From Actinoplanes subtropicus (GTDB lineage Bacteria > Actinomycetota > Actinomycetes > Mycobacteriales > Micromonosporaceae): a stretch of 64,000 bases of DNA. The stretch lies in contig NZ_JOJL01000021.1 in assembly GCF_000721705.1 (NCBI RefSeq), forward strand, positions 443,181-507,180. The letters are read 5' to 3'. Every line of letters starts with the position of its first letter. Position 1 is the first letter of the stretch. Position numbers and translations under genes: made by a program. Below, piece after piece: positions 1 through 8,596 of the stretch. Below the pieces are notes generated by a model. That model searched no databases. It was not told the DNA's origin and saw only the letters and a list, made by a program, of their open reading frames with translations.

Positions 1-1076
1 ACGCGGCGTCCGTCCGCCCTCATCGTGGCGAGCGCCTGCAACGCCGCCGACGTCGACGAGGTGTTCGCGTTGTAGGAGTCGTCGATCACCGTGACGCCGT
101 CCGGACGGGTGAACACGTCCATCCGCCGGCTCGACACGATCCCGATCTCGCTCAGCGCCGTGACGAGGTCGTCGAATTCCATCCCCAGCGACAGCGCCAC
201 CCCCGCGGCCGCCAGCGTGTTCGACACCTGATGCCGACCGGCAACCCGCAGCCGGACATGTCCACTTTTCTCATTGAATCCAATGGTGTACGCCGCGCGG
301 CCTCCCTCATCGAGCGTCACGTCCGTGGCCCGCACCGCCGCGTCCGCCGACTCCCCGGTCAGCAGCACCCGCGCGCTCGTCCGCGGCGCCATCCCGGCGA
401 CCAGCCGGTCGTCCGCGTTGAGCACCGCCACGCCGGTGGCCGGCAGCGCCTCGACCAGCTCCCCCTTGGCCCGCGCCGTCCCCTCGACCGTGCCGAACAG
501 CCCGATGTGCGCCGCCCCGACGTTGGTCACCACGCCCACCCGCGGCGGGGCGATCTCGCACAGGAACCGGATGTGCCCGACCGCCCGCGCGCCCATCTCC
601 AGCACCAGGAACCGGGTCTCCGCGGTGGTCTGCAGCACCGTGTACGGGAAGCCCAGCTCGTTGTTGAGCGACCCGGGCAGCGCCACCGTCGGCCCGAGCC
701 GGGCGAGCAGCTGCCCGACGAAGTCCTTGGTCGTGGTCTTGCCGGAGGACCCGGTCAGGCCGACGATCGTGAGCTCGGGCAGCCGCTCGACGACGGCGTG
801 CGCGAGCGCGGCCAGCGCCGCCAGCGGCTCCTCGACGACCACGCCCGGCTGCCCGGTGTCCCGGGTGCTCAGCACCGCGGCCGCACCCGCCGCGACGACG
901 CCCGCGGCGAAGGAGTGACCGTCCACCTTCTCGCCCTCGAAGGCCACGAACAGCCCGCCCGGCCCGACCTTGCGGGAGTCGTACTCGACGCCACCGGTCA
1001 CCATCACCGACGGCGACGCGTTGACGACCCGCCCGCCGGTGGCCTTGGCGATCTCGTCCAGAGTCATGCGGATCAT
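1..1076 (-). CDS. murF: UDP-N-acetylmuramoyl-tripeptide--D-alanyl-D-alanine ligase (partial)
   Basis: MurF adds D-Ala-D-Ala to UDP-MurNAc-tripeptide in the cytoplasm, the last soluble step of peptidoglycan precursor synthesis. Translating the minus strand from 1076 gives MIRMTLDEIAKATGG at the N-terminus, the Mur-ligase P-loop GLTGSSGKTTTKD, a central NNELGFPYTVLQT stretch and DDSYNANTSS, all typical of MurF. The gene runs off the left edge, so the C-terminal domain is missing here. ATG at 1076 overlaps the murE stop (ATGA, 1073-1076), which indicates translational coupling; a second ATG lies at 1067. The gene belongs to the minus-strand dcw cluster, and mraY would be expected next outside the window. 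Confidence 0.95.
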   Translation of the reverse strand, partial: MIRMTLDEIAKATGGRVVNASPSVMVTGGVEYDSRKVGPGGLFVAFEGEKVDGHSFAAGVVAAGAAAVLSTRDTGQPGVVVEEPLAALAALAHAVVERLPELTIVGLTGSSGKTTTKDFVGQLLARLGPTVALPGSLNNELGFPYTVLQTTAETRFLVLEMGARAVGHIRFLCEIAPPRVGVVTNVGAAHIGLFGTVEGTARAKGELVEALPATGVAVLNADDRLVAGMAPRTSARVLLTGESADAAVRATDVTLDEGGRAAYTIGFNEKSGHVRLRVAGRHQVSNTLAAAGVALSLGMEFDDLVTALSEIGIVSSRRMDVFTRPDGVTVIDDSYNANTSSTSAALQALATMRADGRR

Positions 1077-2578
1077 GAGTTACTCCCTAGCGCGGCGGCC
1101 AGCTCGACCCGATCGTCGAACGGCAGCATCTGCCCGTTCACCTCTTGTCCCCGCTCGTGCCCCTTACCGAGCAGCGCGATCACGTCCCCCGGCCCGGCCA
1201 GCCGGACCGCCTCGTCGATCGCCGCCCGCCGCCCCGCCACCTCAATGATCTTGGTAGCCACGCCGGCGCCTTCCGCTCCGGCGCGCACCGCGGCGCGGAT
1301 CTCGGCCGGGTCCTCGCTACGCGGGTTGTCGTCGGTCACGATCACCAGGTCGGCCCCGCGCGCGGCGGCCGCCCCCATCACCGGCCGCTTGCCCCTGTCC
1401 CGGTCGCCGCCGGCCCCGATCAGGCAGATCACCCGCCCGCCGCGCCCGGCCGCCAGTTCGCGCAGCGCCGCCAGGGCCGCCACGATCGCGTCCGGCTTGT
1501 GCGCGTAGTCGACCACGCCCAGCACCTCGCCCGGCGCGTCCACCTGCTCCAGCCGGCCCGGCACGCCCGGGCAGGCGGCGATCCCGCGGGCCGCGACCTG
1601 GGCGTCCACCCCGATCGCCACCAGCGAGGCGAGCGCGAGCAGCGCGTTGGCCACGTTGTGCCGGCCGGGCAGGGAGACGCCGGCCTCCACCGTGATGCCG
1701 TCCGGCCCGTGCGCGACGAACCGCTGCCCGAACGCCGACGGCCGCACGTCGCCGGCCCACCAGGTGGCCGTCTCGTCGCCGGCCGCCGAATAGCTGACCG
1801 TCGCCGGCTTGAACAGCGGGCGCAGCGCCGGGTCGTCGTGGTTGAGCACCTCGACCCGGCTGCGCCCGTCGAACAGGCGCGCCTTGGCCGCGAAATACTC
1901 CTCGACGTCGGCGTGGAAATCCAGGTGGTCGAGGCCGAAGTTGGTGTACCCGCCGACCGCGAACCGCAGCCCGTTGACCCGGCCGATCTGCAGCGCGTGG
2001 CTGGACACCTCCATCACCACCGCGCTCACCCGCCGCTCGGCCGCCGCGGCCAGGATCGCCTGCAGGTCGGTCGCCTCGGGGGTGGTGCGCACGCTGGTCA
2101 CCACCAGGTCGCCGAGGCGAGTCGCCACCGTCCCGATCAGGCCGGTGGTCATCCCGGCCGCGCGCAGCCCGGACTCGACCAGGTACGCCGTCGACGTCTT
2201 CCCCGCCGTGCCGGTGATGCCGATCATCGTGAGCCGGGCCGACGGGTCGCCGTAGACGGCCGCCGCGGCCGCGCCCAGCACCGCCCGCGGGTCGTCGGCC
2301 ACCAGCACCGGGAGGCCGGCCGCGAGCGCGGCGGCCTTCCCGGCCTCGTCGGTCAGCACGGCCACCGCGCCGGCGGCCACCGCGCCGGCCACGAACTCGG
2401 CGCCGTGCCGGTTCGCACCGGCCAGCGCCGCGTACAGGTCGCCGGGGCGTACCTCCTGGCTGGCGTGCGTGATGCCGGTGACCTCGGCATCACCGCCGGT
2501 GAGCACCGCCGGGAGCAGGGCCGCGAGGCGCGTCAGCCGCAGCGGTACGACGGACTCGGGACGGGGAATGCCGGACAC
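1073..2578 (-). CDS. murE: UDP-N-acetylmuramoyl-L-alanyl-D-glutamate--2,6-diaminopimelate ligase
   Basis: MurE attaches the third stem-peptide residue, meso-diaminopimelate in most actinobacteria, to UDP-MurNAc-dipeptide. The 501-residue product has the three Mur-ligase domains: an N-terminal UDP-binding part, the ATP loop GITGTAGKTSTAY near residue 120, and a C-terminal domain with a DDNPRSEDP motif, the DNPR signature of DAP-adding MurE enzymes. Length is normal. The start is GTG at 2578. It lies 49 bp after ftsI and overlaps murF by 4 bp, so it is most likely co-transcribed with both. DAP specificity is inferred from the DNPR motif. Confidence 0.96.
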   Translation of the reverse strand: MSGIPRPESVVPLRLTRLAALLPAVLTGGDAEVTGITHASQEVRPGDLYAALAGANRHGAEFVAGAVAAGAVAVLTDEAGKAAALAAGLPVLVADDPRAVLGAAAAAVYGDPSARLTMIGITGTAGKTSTAYLVESGLRAAGMTTGLIGTVATRLGDLVVTSVRTTPEATDLQAILAAAAERRVSAVVMEVSSHALQIGRVNGLRFAVGGYTNFGLDHLDFHADVEEYFAAKARLFDGRSRVEVLNHDDPALRPLFKPATVSYSAAGDETATWWAGDVRPSAFGQRFVAHGPDGITVEAGVSLPGRHNVANALLALASLVAIGVDAQVAARGIAACPGVPGRLEQVDAPGEVLGVVDYAHKPDAIVAALAALRELAAGRGGRVICLIGAGGDRDRGKRPVMGAAAARGADLVIVTDDNPRSEDPAEIRAAVRAGAEGAGVATKIIEVAGRRAAIDEAVRLAGPGDVIALLGKGHERGQEVNGQMLPFDDRVELAAALGSNS

Positions 2579-2627
2579 GGCGTCAGACCCTACCCGCTGC
2601 CCGCATTCGAGGAGAAAACGCCACGGC

Positions 2628-5000
2628 TCACGCGTGGATCCGGAAGGTCGGCGGCTTGGTGGCGGACGGCGGCACCCGGTTCTGCAGCAGCGCGTACGAC
2701 ATCATCTGGCTGAACGCCGGCGCCGCGACCTCGCCGCCGCTGGCGTTCGGCACCTCGGCGGAGACCGCGATGACGAACCGCGGGTTCTCGGCCGGCGCCA
2801 TCCCGATGAACGACCCGTAGTTGCTGCTCGTGTACTGCCCGTCGACCAGCCGCTTGCCGGTGCCGGTCTTGCCCGCCACCCGGTAGCCGTTGACCCGGGC
2901 CAGGGTGCCGGTGGCGTCCGCGTTGTCGACCACGGCCTCCATCATCGTGCGCAGTTCGGCGGCGACGTTCGGGCTCAGCACCTGATGCGTCGCGGGAGCC
3001 GGCGCGTTGGTGACCTTGCCGTCCGTGCCGGAGATGTACGACTTGATGATGTGCGGCTGGATGTACGTGCCATTGTTGGCGATCGCGCCGTAGCCCGCCG
3101 CCATCTGGATGAGCGTGGCGTCGACGCTGTGCCCGATCGGCACCGAACCGGACGCCGACGGGCTCCACTCGTCCGGCGCGAGGATCTTGCCCTGCGCCTC
3201 GCCGGCCACGCCCTCGTTGGTGGACTGCCCGAGCCCGAACTTCTGCTGGTACTCGTACACCCGCTGCTTGCCGAGCTTGTCGCCGATCAGGATGGTGCCG
3301 ACGTCGGAGGAGAGCGCGAGCAGGCCCGGCATCGTCATCAGGGTGCCCTTGGGCTGCGGGTGACTGTCCGGGAAGGTGTAGCCGCCGCGCTTGATCGCCG
3401 GGCCGATGGCCAGCGTCGAGTCCGGCGTGATCAGGCCCTCCTGCAGCGCCGCGCCGAACATGAACGCCTTGTGCACCGACCCGGGGTCGGCCACGATCGC
3501 GCTCGGCACGTCCTCCCGGTCGGCGGACGAGTAGTCCAGCGGCTTCTGCGCGTTGTACGGCGGATAGCTGGCCTGCGCGAGCACCTCGCCGGTCTTCGCG
3601 TCGAGCACGACCGCCCCGCCGATCGACGCCTTCCACTTGCGCAGCTCGTCGCCCAGGATCTGCTGCACCTTGTACTGCAGGTCGGCGTCGATGGTCAGCT
3701 CGATCGAGGTGCCCGGCTGCGGCTCGACGCGGCGCTGGTAGCCGCCCGGGATCGGCGCGTTCAGGTCGCCCTTGCCTATCTCGAACTCCTGCGAGCCCGG
3801 GGTGCCGCGCAGCAGCGAGTCGTACCGGCCCTCGATGCCCTCGAGGCCGGAGTTGTCCGCGCCGGTGAAGCCGATCAGGTTCGCGGCCAGGTCGGCGCCC
3901 GGCTCGTCGCGGCGCTCGTCCTGCCGCACCACGATGCCGTCCAGCTTCATCGCGGCGATCCGCTCGCCCACCCCGATGTCCAGGCCCTGCTTGAGGAACT
4001 CGAAGCGGGACTGCCCGCCGCCGGGCCGGTTGTGCTTGGTCATCTTCGGGATCAGCTTGGAGGCCGGCACGCCGAGCAGCGGCGCGAGCGTGGCCGCCTC
4101 CTGGGTCACGTTCTTGACCAGCACCGGGTCGACGGCCACGTAGCGGGCCTCGACGCTGTGCGCGAGCACGGTGCCGTCCCGGTCCAGGATGCTGCCGCGC
4201 GGCGCGGGCAGGGTGATCTCGCTGATCCGGTCCTGGCGCAGCTTGATCAGCCGCGCCGCGTCGGCCGGCGACGAGGCCACCTGCAGCACGACGAGCCGCA
4301 CGCCGATCATCACGAACAGCGACAGCGCCAGCACGGTGCCCAGCCGCAGCCGCTTGGTGGGGTTGGCCAGCTTCGGCGGTTCGGGCGCGATGGCCCGCAC
4401 GGCCCGGCCCTTCGGTGCGGTGCCGGCCTTGCCTTTTGCGGTGGTTCGTTCCTTTCCCGTACGGGCGGAGAGCGGTGACCGCACGTCGCGCGCCGGCTTG
4501 CCGCTCCCCCGCCTGCCGGCCGCCACGCCCTCGCGGACCCGGACGCCACGGCCGGCGGCCCGCTCCCGGCGCTGCCTGAGCTCGTCCCGGTCGTCCTCGA
4601 CCGGCTCCGGGCGGCGGCTGCGCGGCGGCTCGCGGCGCGGGTCACGCTGCTCCCGGCGGCCGGTGTCGTCGCCGGCCGGCGGCTGGGTCCCGGGCGGCTG
4701 GGTCCCGGGCGGATCGGTCTCGGCCGGGCGCCGGCCACGCTGCGGCCGGCCGCCGTCGAGCACCTGCAGGGCGGGGCGGAACGGGTCGGTGTTGCGGCCG
4801 GCACGCGGCGAGCGGGTGCGCTGGTCGCGCTCGGCCAGGGTACGGCCGCGCGGGGTGTACGCCCGCGCGTCGCCGATGCCGAAGCCCCCGCGGCCCCGGC
4901 CGGTCTCCTCGGTCCCGGTCCCCTCGGTCGGAAGGTCACGAGACGTGCCGCGCCGGGGCTGCTCGCCCCGGCGCGGTGTGTCGTCGTTTCGCGGCGGCAT
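2628..5000 (-). CDS. ftsI: Septal peptidoglycan D,D-transpeptidase (class B PBP, FtsI/PBP3)
   Basis: FtsI cross-links septal peptidoglycan and is a membrane-bound divisome component. The 790-residue product has a long, charged, Arg/Pro-rich cytoplasmic region (residues 1-215), one transmembrane segment (about 220-241), a PBP dimerisation domain, and a transpeptidase domain with SVHK (508-511, active-site Ser508), SSD (564-566, where SxN is usual) and KTGT (711-714). The SVxK form resembles other actinobacterial FtsI proteins. The N-terminal extension of over 200 residues is long for the family. The gene sits 2 bp downstream of the ftsL-like gene and upstream of murE, the canonical dcw position. 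Confidence 0.95.
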   Translation of the reverse strand: MPPRNDDTPRRGEQPRRGTSRDLPTEGTGTEETGRGRGGFGIGDARAYTPRGRTLAERDQRTRSPRAGRNTDPFRPALQVLDGGRPQRGRRPAETDPPGTQPPGTQPPAGDDTGRREQRDPRREPPRSRRPEPVEDDRDELRQRRERAAGRGVRVREGVAAGRRGSGKPARDVRSPLSARTGKERTTAKGKAGTAPKGRAVRAIAPEPPKLANPTKRLRLGTVLALSLFVMIGVRLVVLQVASSPADAARLIKLRQDRISEITLPAPRGSILDRDGTVLAHSVEARYVAVDPVLVKNVTQEAATLAPLLGVPASKLIPKMTKHNRPGGGQSRFEFLKQGLDIGVGERIAAMKLDGIVVRQDERRDEPGADLAANLIGFTGADNSGLEGIEGRYDSLLRGTPGSQEFEIGKGDLNAPIPGGYQRRVEPQPGTSIELTIDADLQYKVQQILGDELRKWKASIGGAVVLDAKTGEVLAQASYPPYNAQKPLDYSSADREDVPSAIVADPGSVHKAFMFGAALQEGLITPDSTLAIGPAIKRGGYTFPDSHPQPKGTLMTMPGLLALSSDVGTILIGDKLGKQRVYEYQQKFGLGQSTNEGVAGEAQGKILAPDEWSPSASGSVPIGHSVDATLIQMAAGYGAIANNGTYIQPHIIKSYISGTDGKVTNAPAPATHQVLSPNVAAELRTMMEAVVDNADATGTLARVNGYRVAGKTGTGKRLVDGQYTSSNYGSFIGMAPAENPRFVIAVSAEVPNASGGEVAAPAFSQMMSYALLQNRVPPSATKPPTFRIHA

Positions 5001-5002
5001 GG

Positions 5003-6412
5003 TTACTGCCCGGTGCCCGTGGTGGCGCTGTTCGTCCCGGTCATCTGGCTCCCGTCCGCGGTGGTCCCGTTCCCGGCCGTCGTGCCGTTCCCGGTGGTGC
5101 CGTTCCCCGCCGTGCCGTTCCCGGCCGTGCCGGTGGCCGCCGTCCCATTCCCGGTCGTGCCGGTGCCCACCGTGCCGGTGCCCTGGGTGCCGGCGGTCGT
5201 GCCGGCGCCCTGGGTGCCGCTGGAGACGCCGGTGCCCTGCCCGGCGGCGGGCGCGGTCTGGCCCACACCCGCGCTCGGGCCGGTCGACGCCGTGCCGGCC
5301 GGCGTGGCGCCGTCCTCGGCGGTGACCGCCGGCTTGCCGTTCGCCGGCGTGAGCACGCCGATGATCTTGCCGTCGGGCAGCGTGATCATCGCCGGCTTGT
5401 CCGCCTGGACCAGACCGAGCCGGCGGGCCGCGGCGCCCAGGTTGCCGATGTTCGACACCGCGACCAGCTGGTTGTCCAGGTCCTGCTGCTGGCTGTCCAG
5501 GGCGGCGCCCTGCTTCTGCAGGTCGGCGATCCGGAACGAGTTCTCGTTGGTCTTCGTGTTGATCATCAGGATGCCGAGCACCCCGACGATGACCACGCCG
5601 ATCACCGAGGCCACGAACGGCGCCCGCGGCGTGCTGACCGGCGCCGGCGGGGCGACCCGCAGCATCGGCGTGACGACCTCGCCGGTGGTCCGGACCGGAC
5701 CGGTGACCCGCAGCGGCTCGGCCGCCACCGGCTCGACCTCGATCGGCTTGAGCGCCGCGGTGCCGTCGACCGGCGCGACCACGACCGGCCGCCCGCCGCG
5801 CACGTCCCGGTTGTCCCGGAGCCGCCCGCTGCGCACGCCCTTGCCCAGCCCGCGCTCGGCCAGCACGCCCAGGTCCCGCTTGCGCCCCTCGACCGCGCCG
5901 GTGTCCCGCTTGCGCGCCTCCACCGGACCGGTATCGCGCTTACGGCTCTCCACCGGACCCGTGTCGCGCTTACGGCTCTCCACCGGACCCGTGTCCCGCT
6001 TGCGGGTCTCGATCGGGCCGGTGTCGCGCTTGCGGGGCGCGATCGGGCCGGTGTCGCGGCGACGGGGCGCGCCCGTCTCCGCACGGTTCCTGCCGATCGT
6101 CGGCTCCGGCCGGCGGCCCTTGCCACGGGCCGGCTCCGACCCGGAACGGCGCTGCTCACCGCGTACGGAATCGGCATTGTCCTGGGCCCGGGCCCGCGGC
6201 AGATCGCCGCCCGATCCCCGGATCCCGGACCGGCGCGTGTCGGCCCGGCCCTCGTCGGCACCGTCGAAGTGGCGCGCCCCCCGGCCGTCACTTCGTCCGC
6301 GGCCGCTGTGCTGGCCCGTTCCCTGCTGGGTCTGCGCATCGCGTGCCGGCACCGTCCCGCGCTGATCCTTGACCCGGCCCCCCGACCGTGGCGCGTGCGT
6401 GCGCTCGCTCAT
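5003..6412 (-). CDS. FtsL-like divisome membrane protein with decapeptide repeats
   Basis: This gene occupies the ftsL position between rsmH and ftsI. The 469-residue product has a charged, disordered N-terminal region, a tandem decapeptide repeat of the type [10 protein letters not shown] (residues about 111-180), one transmembrane segment (about 265-284), a short coiled-coil-like stretch (about 290-320, [19 protein letters not shown]), and a Gly/Thr/Asn-rich extracytoplasmic tail (about 380-469). A bitopic protein with a periplasmic coiled coil fits FtsL, which bridges FtsB/FtsQ and FtsI. Both the repeats and the low-complexity tail are unusual for the family. The start overlaps the rsmH stop (ATGA). 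The identification rests on position and topology, not on strong motif matches. Confidence 0.8.
   Translation of the reverse strand: MSERTHAPRSGGRVKDQRGTVPARDAQTQQGTGQHSGRGRSDGRGARHFDGADEGRADTRRSGIRGSGGDLPRARAQDNADSVRGEQRRSGSEPARGKGRRPEPTIGRNRAETGAPRRRDTGPIAPRKRDTGPIETRKRDTGPVESRKRDTGPVESRKRDTGPVEARKRDTGAVEGRKRDLGVLAERGLGKGVRSGRLRDNRDVRGGRPVVVAPVDGTAALKPIEVEPVAAEPLRVTGPVRTTGEVVTPMLRVAPPAPVSTPRAPFVASVIGVVIVGVLGILMINTKTNENSFRIADLQKQGAALDSQQQDLDNQLVAVSNIGNLGAAARRLGLVQADKPAMITLPDGKIIGVLTPANGKPAVTAEDGATPAGTASTGPSAGVGQTAPAAGQGTGVSSGTQGAGTTAGTQGTGTVGTGTTGNGTAATGTAGNGTAGNGTTGNGTTAGNGTTADGSQMTGTNSATTGTGQ
5873..6082 (-). repeat. 30-bp in-frame repeats coding for [10 protein letters not shown] decapeptides
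   Basis: About seven imperfect copies of a 30-bp unit code for decapeptides of the form [20 protein letters not shown] and [10 protein letters not shown] in the cytoplasmic part of the FtsL-like protein. Two adjacent copies (encoded around 5935-5990) are nearly identical at the DNA level, which points to recent slippage or unequal recombination. Confidence 0.85.
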
Positions 6413-7467
6413 GCTTTCCCCTCCCCCTCGTCGCGTTCCCCCTGGCGTAACCGCCGTCGTCCCCCGTGCGTTGACATCCGGGGACGTTCGCGGGCGTCCC
6501 CCGTCGTCGTGTCCTGCCGGCCGAGGCGCTCGACCGCGCGCAGCTTCACCGAAGCCGCCCGCGGGTTGGCCGCGACCTCCTCGTCGGTCGGCGGCTCCGA
6601 CCCCCTGGTCAGCAGCCGCAGGGTGGGACCGGTCCCGGGCAGCTCGACCGGCAGGTCGATCGGCCCGGTGCTGCGCGTCCTCGCGGTGAGTTCGCGCTTG
6701 ACGATCCGGTCCTCCAACGATTGGTAGCTCATCACCACAAGGCGGCCTTTCGGCGCCAATGCGTCCAAAGCCGACGGTAGGGCCGACTCCAGCGCGGCGA
6801 GCTCCCGATTTACCTCAATACGTAGCGCCTGAAACGTTCTTTTCGCGGGATTTCCACCCGTTCGTCGCGCGGCGGCCGGGATCGCCTCCTTGACCAGCTC
6901 GGCCAGCCGGGCCGTGGAGGCGATCCGCCCCTTCGCCCGCTCCCGCACGATCGCCGAGACGACCCGCGGGGCGAACTTCTCCTCGCCGTACTGCCGCAGG
7001 ATCCGGACCAGCTCCCCCGGCTCGTACTCGTTCACGACCTGCTCGGCGGTGATCCCCGCGGTCTGGTCCATCCGCATGTCGAGCGGGGCGTCCTGGGCGT
7101 ACGCGAAACCGCGGTCCGCCTCGTCCAGTTGCAGCGATGAGACACCCAGGTCGAACAGGCCGCTGTGGATCCGCTCGTACCCGAGGTCGGCGAGCACCTG
7201 CGGGAGCTCGTCGTAGACCGCGTGCACGAGATGGGTCCGGGCGCGGTACGAGGCCAGCCGGTGCCGGGCGTGCGTGAGCGCCTCGGTGTCCCGGTCGAGC
7301 CCGATGAGGACCACGTCGGGGAAGCGCTCCAGCACGGCCTCGGCATGGCCGCCGAGCCCGAGCGTGAAGTCGACGTGCACGGCGCCGGGCAGATCGAGCG
7401 CGGGCGTGAGCAGCTCGAGGCAGCGCTCGAGCAGCACGGGCACATGCGTGCCACGAGGCTCCCCCAT
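6409..7467 (-). CDS. rsmH: 16S rRNA (cytosine(1402)-N(4))-methyltransferase
   Basis: RsmH (MraW) N4-methylates C1402 of 16S rRNA in the ribosomal P site using SAM. The 352-residue product begins [19 protein letters not shown], has the SAM-binding motif [17 protein letters not shown], and carries the family motifs [18 protein letters not shown] and MDQTAG. Length and position after mraZ are standard. The ATG at 7467 has a purine-rich Shine-Dalgarno (AAAGGGGG) just upstream. The stop overlaps the next gene by 4 bp. A strong hairpin (7625-7650) separates it from mraZ. Confidence 0.97.
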   Translation of the reverse strand: MGEPRGTHVPVLLERCLELLTPALDLPGAVHVDFTLGLGGHAEAVLERFPDVVLIGLDRDTEALTHARHRLASYRARTHLVHAVYDELPQVLADLGYERIHSGLFDLGVSSLQLDEADRGFAYAQDAPLDMRMDQTAGITAEQVVNEYEPGELVRILRQYGEEKFAPRVVSAIVRERAKGRIASTARLAELVKEAIPAAARRTGGNPAKRTFQALRIEVNRELAALESALPSALDALAPKGRLVVMSYQSLEDRIVKRELTARTRSTGPIDLPVELPGTGPTLRLLTRGSEPPTDEEVAANPRAASVKLRAVERLGRQDTTTGDARERPRMSTHGGRRRLRQGERDEGEGKA

Positions 7468-7624
7468 GTCGACCCCCTTTGCCCACCCGGCCGGTCACCA
7501 TCGCCTGTCCCGGCCCGGACGTCGTCCGTACCGCCAGATCCCCATCCGCTCGTGTCCCCGGCTGTCGTTCCGGCGCCGCCCGTTGCCGGCGGGCGTTGCC
7601 GGTCCTTTCCGGTCCGGACACGCG

Positions 7625-7650
7625 CCTGGCGCCGGGGAAGAGGCGCCAGG
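7625..7650 (-). terminator. Hairpin between mraZ and rsmH
   Basis: CCTGGCGCC (7625-7633) pairs perfectly with GGCGCCAGG (7642-7650) across an 8-base loop. There is no T-tract. It lies in the 265-bp gap between the mraZ stop and the rsmH start on the transcribed minus strand, so it could partly terminate transcription or protect the mraZ message end. No gene is apparent elsewhere in this gap. Confidence 0.5.
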
Positions 7651-7732
7651 TGCGGGAGCGGCTGGAGATCTCGCAGTACGGGCGGTGACGTCGTCCGGGG
7701 CCGTGATCGGCGGCCCGGCAGGGTTTCCCGCC

Positions 7733-8164
7733 CTACAGTCCGCCGGGCAGCACCCCCTCCTCGATGTCGGCGAACTCGTCTTCGCTCGCCGCGAGGTAGT
7801 CATCCCAGGACTGCTTGTCCCAGATCTCCACCCGGGTGCTCGCCCCGATCACCACGAGGTCGCGATCCAGGGTCGCGTACTCCCTCAGGTGGGCCGGAAT
7901 GGTCACCCGCCCTTGCTTGTCGGGCACTTCGTCATGAGCGCTGGCGAAGAACACCCGGCTGTACGCCCGGGCGGCCTTGTTGGTCACCGGCGCCTCGCGA
8001 AGCTGACCCGCGATGCGCTGGAACTCCGGCATCGGGAACACGTACAAGCAGCGTTCCTGCCCCTTGGTGATCACGACACCTCCCGCCAGCTCATCTCGGA
8101 ACTTGGCCGGAAGGATCAGCCGCCCCTTGTCATCGAGGCGCGGGGTATGGGTGCCGAGGAACAT
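7733..8164 (-). CDS. mraZ: Transcriptional regulator MraZ
   Basis: MraZ is an AbrB-fold DNA-binding protein that controls its own dcw operon by binding short tandem repeats in the promoter. The 143-residue product shows both SpoVT/AbrB-like halves, [19 protein letters not shown] and [19 protein letters not shown], each with the DxKGR/DxQGR signature. Length matches the family. It is the first gene of the minus-strand dcw cluster. GTGGAG boxes at 8251-8286 lie 87-122 bp upstream of the start and are the expected autoregulatory site. Confidence 0.97.
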   Translation of the reverse strand: MFLGTHTPRLDDKGRLILPAKFRDELAGGVVITKGQERCLYVFPMPEFQRIAGQLREAPVTNKAARAYSRVFFASAHDEVPDKQGRVTIPAHLREYATLDRDLVVIGASTRVEIWDKQSWDDYLAASEDEFADIEEGVLPGGL

Positions 8165-8250
8165 CGGCCGTCCACCCCCTGCCCCCAGCGGTTCGCGGTC
8201 CGCCTGTCAACTCGGGCCGGCAGGCCTCCCAGGTCCAGTCCCCCTCGCCC

Positions 8251-8286
8251 TGCCACTGCGCTCCACTCTACTCCACTTCCCTCCAC
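8251..8286 (-). promoter_or_regulatory. MraZ-type box: four repeats with 10-bp period
   Basis: Read on the minus strand, GTGGAG occurs at 8281-8286, 8271-8276 and 8261-8266, with a degenerate GTGGCA at 8251-8256, spaced exactly 10 bp apart (one helical turn). Tandem short G-rich repeats upstream of mraZ are the known binding sites of MraZ proteins. The assignment as this MraZ's operator is inferred from position and periodicity. Confidence 0.8.
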
Positions 8287-8358
8287 CCGCAAGCCGAATG
8301 AGCACGCTCGCCGATCACCATCGCCGCCAAAGTCCCAGCTCACAGCCTTCTCCCAGAA

Positions 8359-8526
8359 GTGGAGCGGATGCCCAAGATCAACCCCGTCGCCAACCCGACA
8401 CCCCGCGTGCCCGCCCGCACATACCACCCCAAAAATCCCCAAACCTCTCGCTACCACACCGTGTCAACCCCTCCCGGGGAGGAAAGTGGAGCCCGTCGTG
8501 GAGCGAAGTGGAGGCCCGACATGGAG
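8359..8526 (+). promoter_or_regulatory. Second GTGGAG cluster, opposite orientation
   Basis: On the plus strand GTGGAG occurs at 8359-8364, 8486-8491, 8498-8503 and 8508-8513, followed by ATGGAG at 8521-8526. The spacings within the main cluster are 12, 10 and 13 bp. This is the same hexamer as the mraZ box, in reverse orientation and 200-240 bp farther from mraZ. No plus-strand gene follows, so it may be an accessory operator of the mraZ promoter region. The 8165-8596 gap holds only these boxes and the terminator at 8552-8583. Confidence 0.5.
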
Positions 8527-8551
8527 CGCGGCGGGGCCGGGCGGAGAAGCA

Positions 8552-8583
8552 GAACGCCCGCCGCTGGGAAGCGACGGGCGTTC
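8552..8583 (-). terminator. Terminator after the TVP38 gene
   Basis: GAACGCCCG (8552-8560) pairs with CGGGCGTTC (8575-8583), and the stem extends inward with CGCT/AGCG around a GGGA loop. It lies 13 bp downstream of the stop of the minus-strand membrane-protein gene and isolates it from the mraZ promoter region. Confidence 0.8.
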
Positions 8584-8596
8584 GGAGAGTCTTGGG

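Noticed and set aside
231..1508. Long plus-strand frames opposite murF and murE
   Set aside because: They are antisense shadows of clear Mur ligases in very GC-rich DNA and show no protein-like composition.
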